From Patescibacteria group bacterium (GTDB lineage: Bacteria > Patescibacteria > Microgenomatia > Daviesbacterales > UBA10151), in assembly GCA_023380995.1 (NCBI GenBank), contig JAMCTD010000050.1, positions 1 through 5,897 of the forward strand: a DNA stretch of 5,897 nucleotides, written 5' to 3'. Under the pieces are notes generated by a model, which was not told the DNA's origin, searched no databases, and saw only the letters and a program-made list of their open reading frames with translations. Every line of letters begins with the position of its first letter. Positions within the stretch are counted from its first letter, which is position 1. This document shows positions 5,117-5,897 of the stretch, piece after piece. The position numbers and the translations under genes were made by a program.

Positions 5117-5884
5117 TTATTCAAGAAATTTACATTCATATTTTTTTAAGTCACAATCTACTTTTATTTTCATATTCCAAAGCACTGTAATTCCTCCACC
5201 TCGCACAGGACAAACTATTTCGCGTTTCCACTCAGGATTGGTTATTATTAAATCACTTTCTCCTTTTAACTTGATACAATAAGGGTCTTTTAGCCACCAT
5301 TTTTTAGCATAATAAATTACTTTTTCTTTACTTAAATAATTTGTTAATTCTCCGTCACATAAAGCATAAAGTGATTCCTCGCGAATGTAATAAGGTGCTT
5401 TTTGATTTATACTAAATTGTAGTAAATCATTTATAACGCTTTTATCTCCAAGGCGCCCTAAAGCTATGGTTATCCATTGAATAAATTCATCGTTTTTATT
5501 TTTCCCTTTTATAATTTTTTTTAAATAAGGTATGGCTTCTGTATCAAGCGCTTCAAGATTGTCAATAAGGGCAGACTTTAAAGCTAGTGTAAGATTTACA
5601 GGACCAGAAGTAGTATTTTTAATCAACGGTTTTTTTCTTTCACAAACACTTTTCAGTTTATTTATTACAATGTTAAATTTTTCATTAAATGTAAAATCAT
5701 TACAAAGTATTAATGCATCCCAGGAAAAGACACATAAAGCAGTAGTAGAACATTTTTCATCAGACATCTCAAGATACTGCAGAAATTCTTTTTTACTTTT
5801 TTTAAGGAGTGGTTCTACTATTTTTCCTAAGTGTTTTTCAATAGTTTCTTTAATTTTTTGCTTTTTTCCTTTTGCCAAATTCAT
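5117..5884 (-). CDS. HEAT-like repeat protein, cytoplasmic, function unknown
   Basis: A 255-residue protein without signal peptide or membrane segment. The N-terminus (1-40) is lysine-rich and helical. The middle (about 98-195) shows three helical pairs of HEAT/armadillo type: A-L-I-D-N-L-E-A-L-D-T-E-A-I-P-Y-L-K-K-I-I, then I-T-I-A-L-G-R-L-G-D-K-S-V-I-N-D-L-L, then R-E-E-S-L-Y-A-L followed by the helix around V189-W197. A-L-G-x-L-G-D is the clearest HEAT signature. HEAT repeats bind proteins or nucleic acids, so this is a scaffold or partner protein, not a recognised enzyme. Nine cysteines (45, 51, 61, 81, 176, 203, 225, 244, 251) are many for its size. No Shine-Dalgarno is visible before the ATG, and the frame stays open over the 13 bases left upstream, so the true start could lie just outside. 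It is 77 bp from the giant gene; a functional link is unproven. Confidence 0.78.
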   Translation of the reverse strand: MNLAKGKKQKIKETIEKHLGKIVEPLLKKSKKEFLQYLEMSDEKCSTTALCVFSWDALILCNDFTFNEKFNIVINKLKSVCERKKPLIKNTTSGPVNLTLALKSALIDNLEALDTEAIPYLKKIIKGKNKNDEFIQWITIALGRLGDKSVINDLLQFSINQKAPYYIREESLYALCDGELTNYLSKEKVIYYAKKWWLKDPYCIKLKGESDLIITNPEWKREIVCPVRGGGITVLWNMKIKVDCDLKKYECKFLE

Positions 5885-5897
5885 TGATGGTAAGAAT

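Noticed and set aside
1..5897. Recoded TGA (glycine or tryptophan) as in some candidate-phylum bacteria
   Set aside because: No in-frame TGA was met in either the 1679-codon or the 255-codon frame, and tryptophan is TGG throughout.

Overview
The window is AT-rich (about one third G+C by eye) bacterial DNA. Everything coding lies on the minus strand. It holds two genes. The first, at 5117-5884, is a complete or nearly complete gene for a small HEAT-like cytoplasmic protein. The second is a very large gene that starts at 5039 and runs off the left edge at base 1 with no stop, giving at least 1679 residues. The whole frame was read through by hand and contains no internal TAA, TAG or TGA, so the standard bacterial code fits.

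The large protein is a secreted, extracellular mosaic. From the N-terminus it has: a signal peptide; an unrecognised cysteine-containing segment; a six-bladed NHL-type beta-propeller; a FlgD-like Ig domain; a fibronectin-III (FN3) domain; a carboxypeptidase-regulatory-like beta-sandwich; a type I dockerin-like calcium module; two cohesin-like domains; a second FlgD-like domain; an FN3-like domain; and a 198-residue (594-bp) Ig+FN3 module present in two tandem copies, the second cut by the window edge. Having dockerin and cohesin modules in one chain suggests non-cellulosomal surface assembly or adhesion. No catalytic domain is visible in the part seen.

The most unusual item is at 671-712. It is a perfectly phased array of six 7-bp units (AGAAGTC / AGAAAAC type) lying inside an FN3 domain and adding 14 residues in frame. 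It directly abuts a locally GC-rich patch (599-670, about 57% G+C). Read on the plus strand, the same DNA would encode an RSQKTEV-type low-complexity peptide. From memory, such peptides recur in proteins from uncultured candidate-phylum bacteria, so this looks like one copy of a dispersed mini-repeat that entered a coding sequence.

The gap between the genes (5040-5116) holds a good Shine-Dalgarno site, a plausible sigma-70-type promoter and a 15-bp palindrome over its -35 box. The large gene is therefore probably transcribed on its own and not as the tail of an operon with the HEAT-like gene. The giant secreted mosaic, low G+C and heptamer repeat point to an uncultured bacterium of the kind recovered from groundwater metagenomes (Omnitrophota/Desantisbacteria-like or Patescibacteria-like). 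The sequence alone does not settle the phylum.
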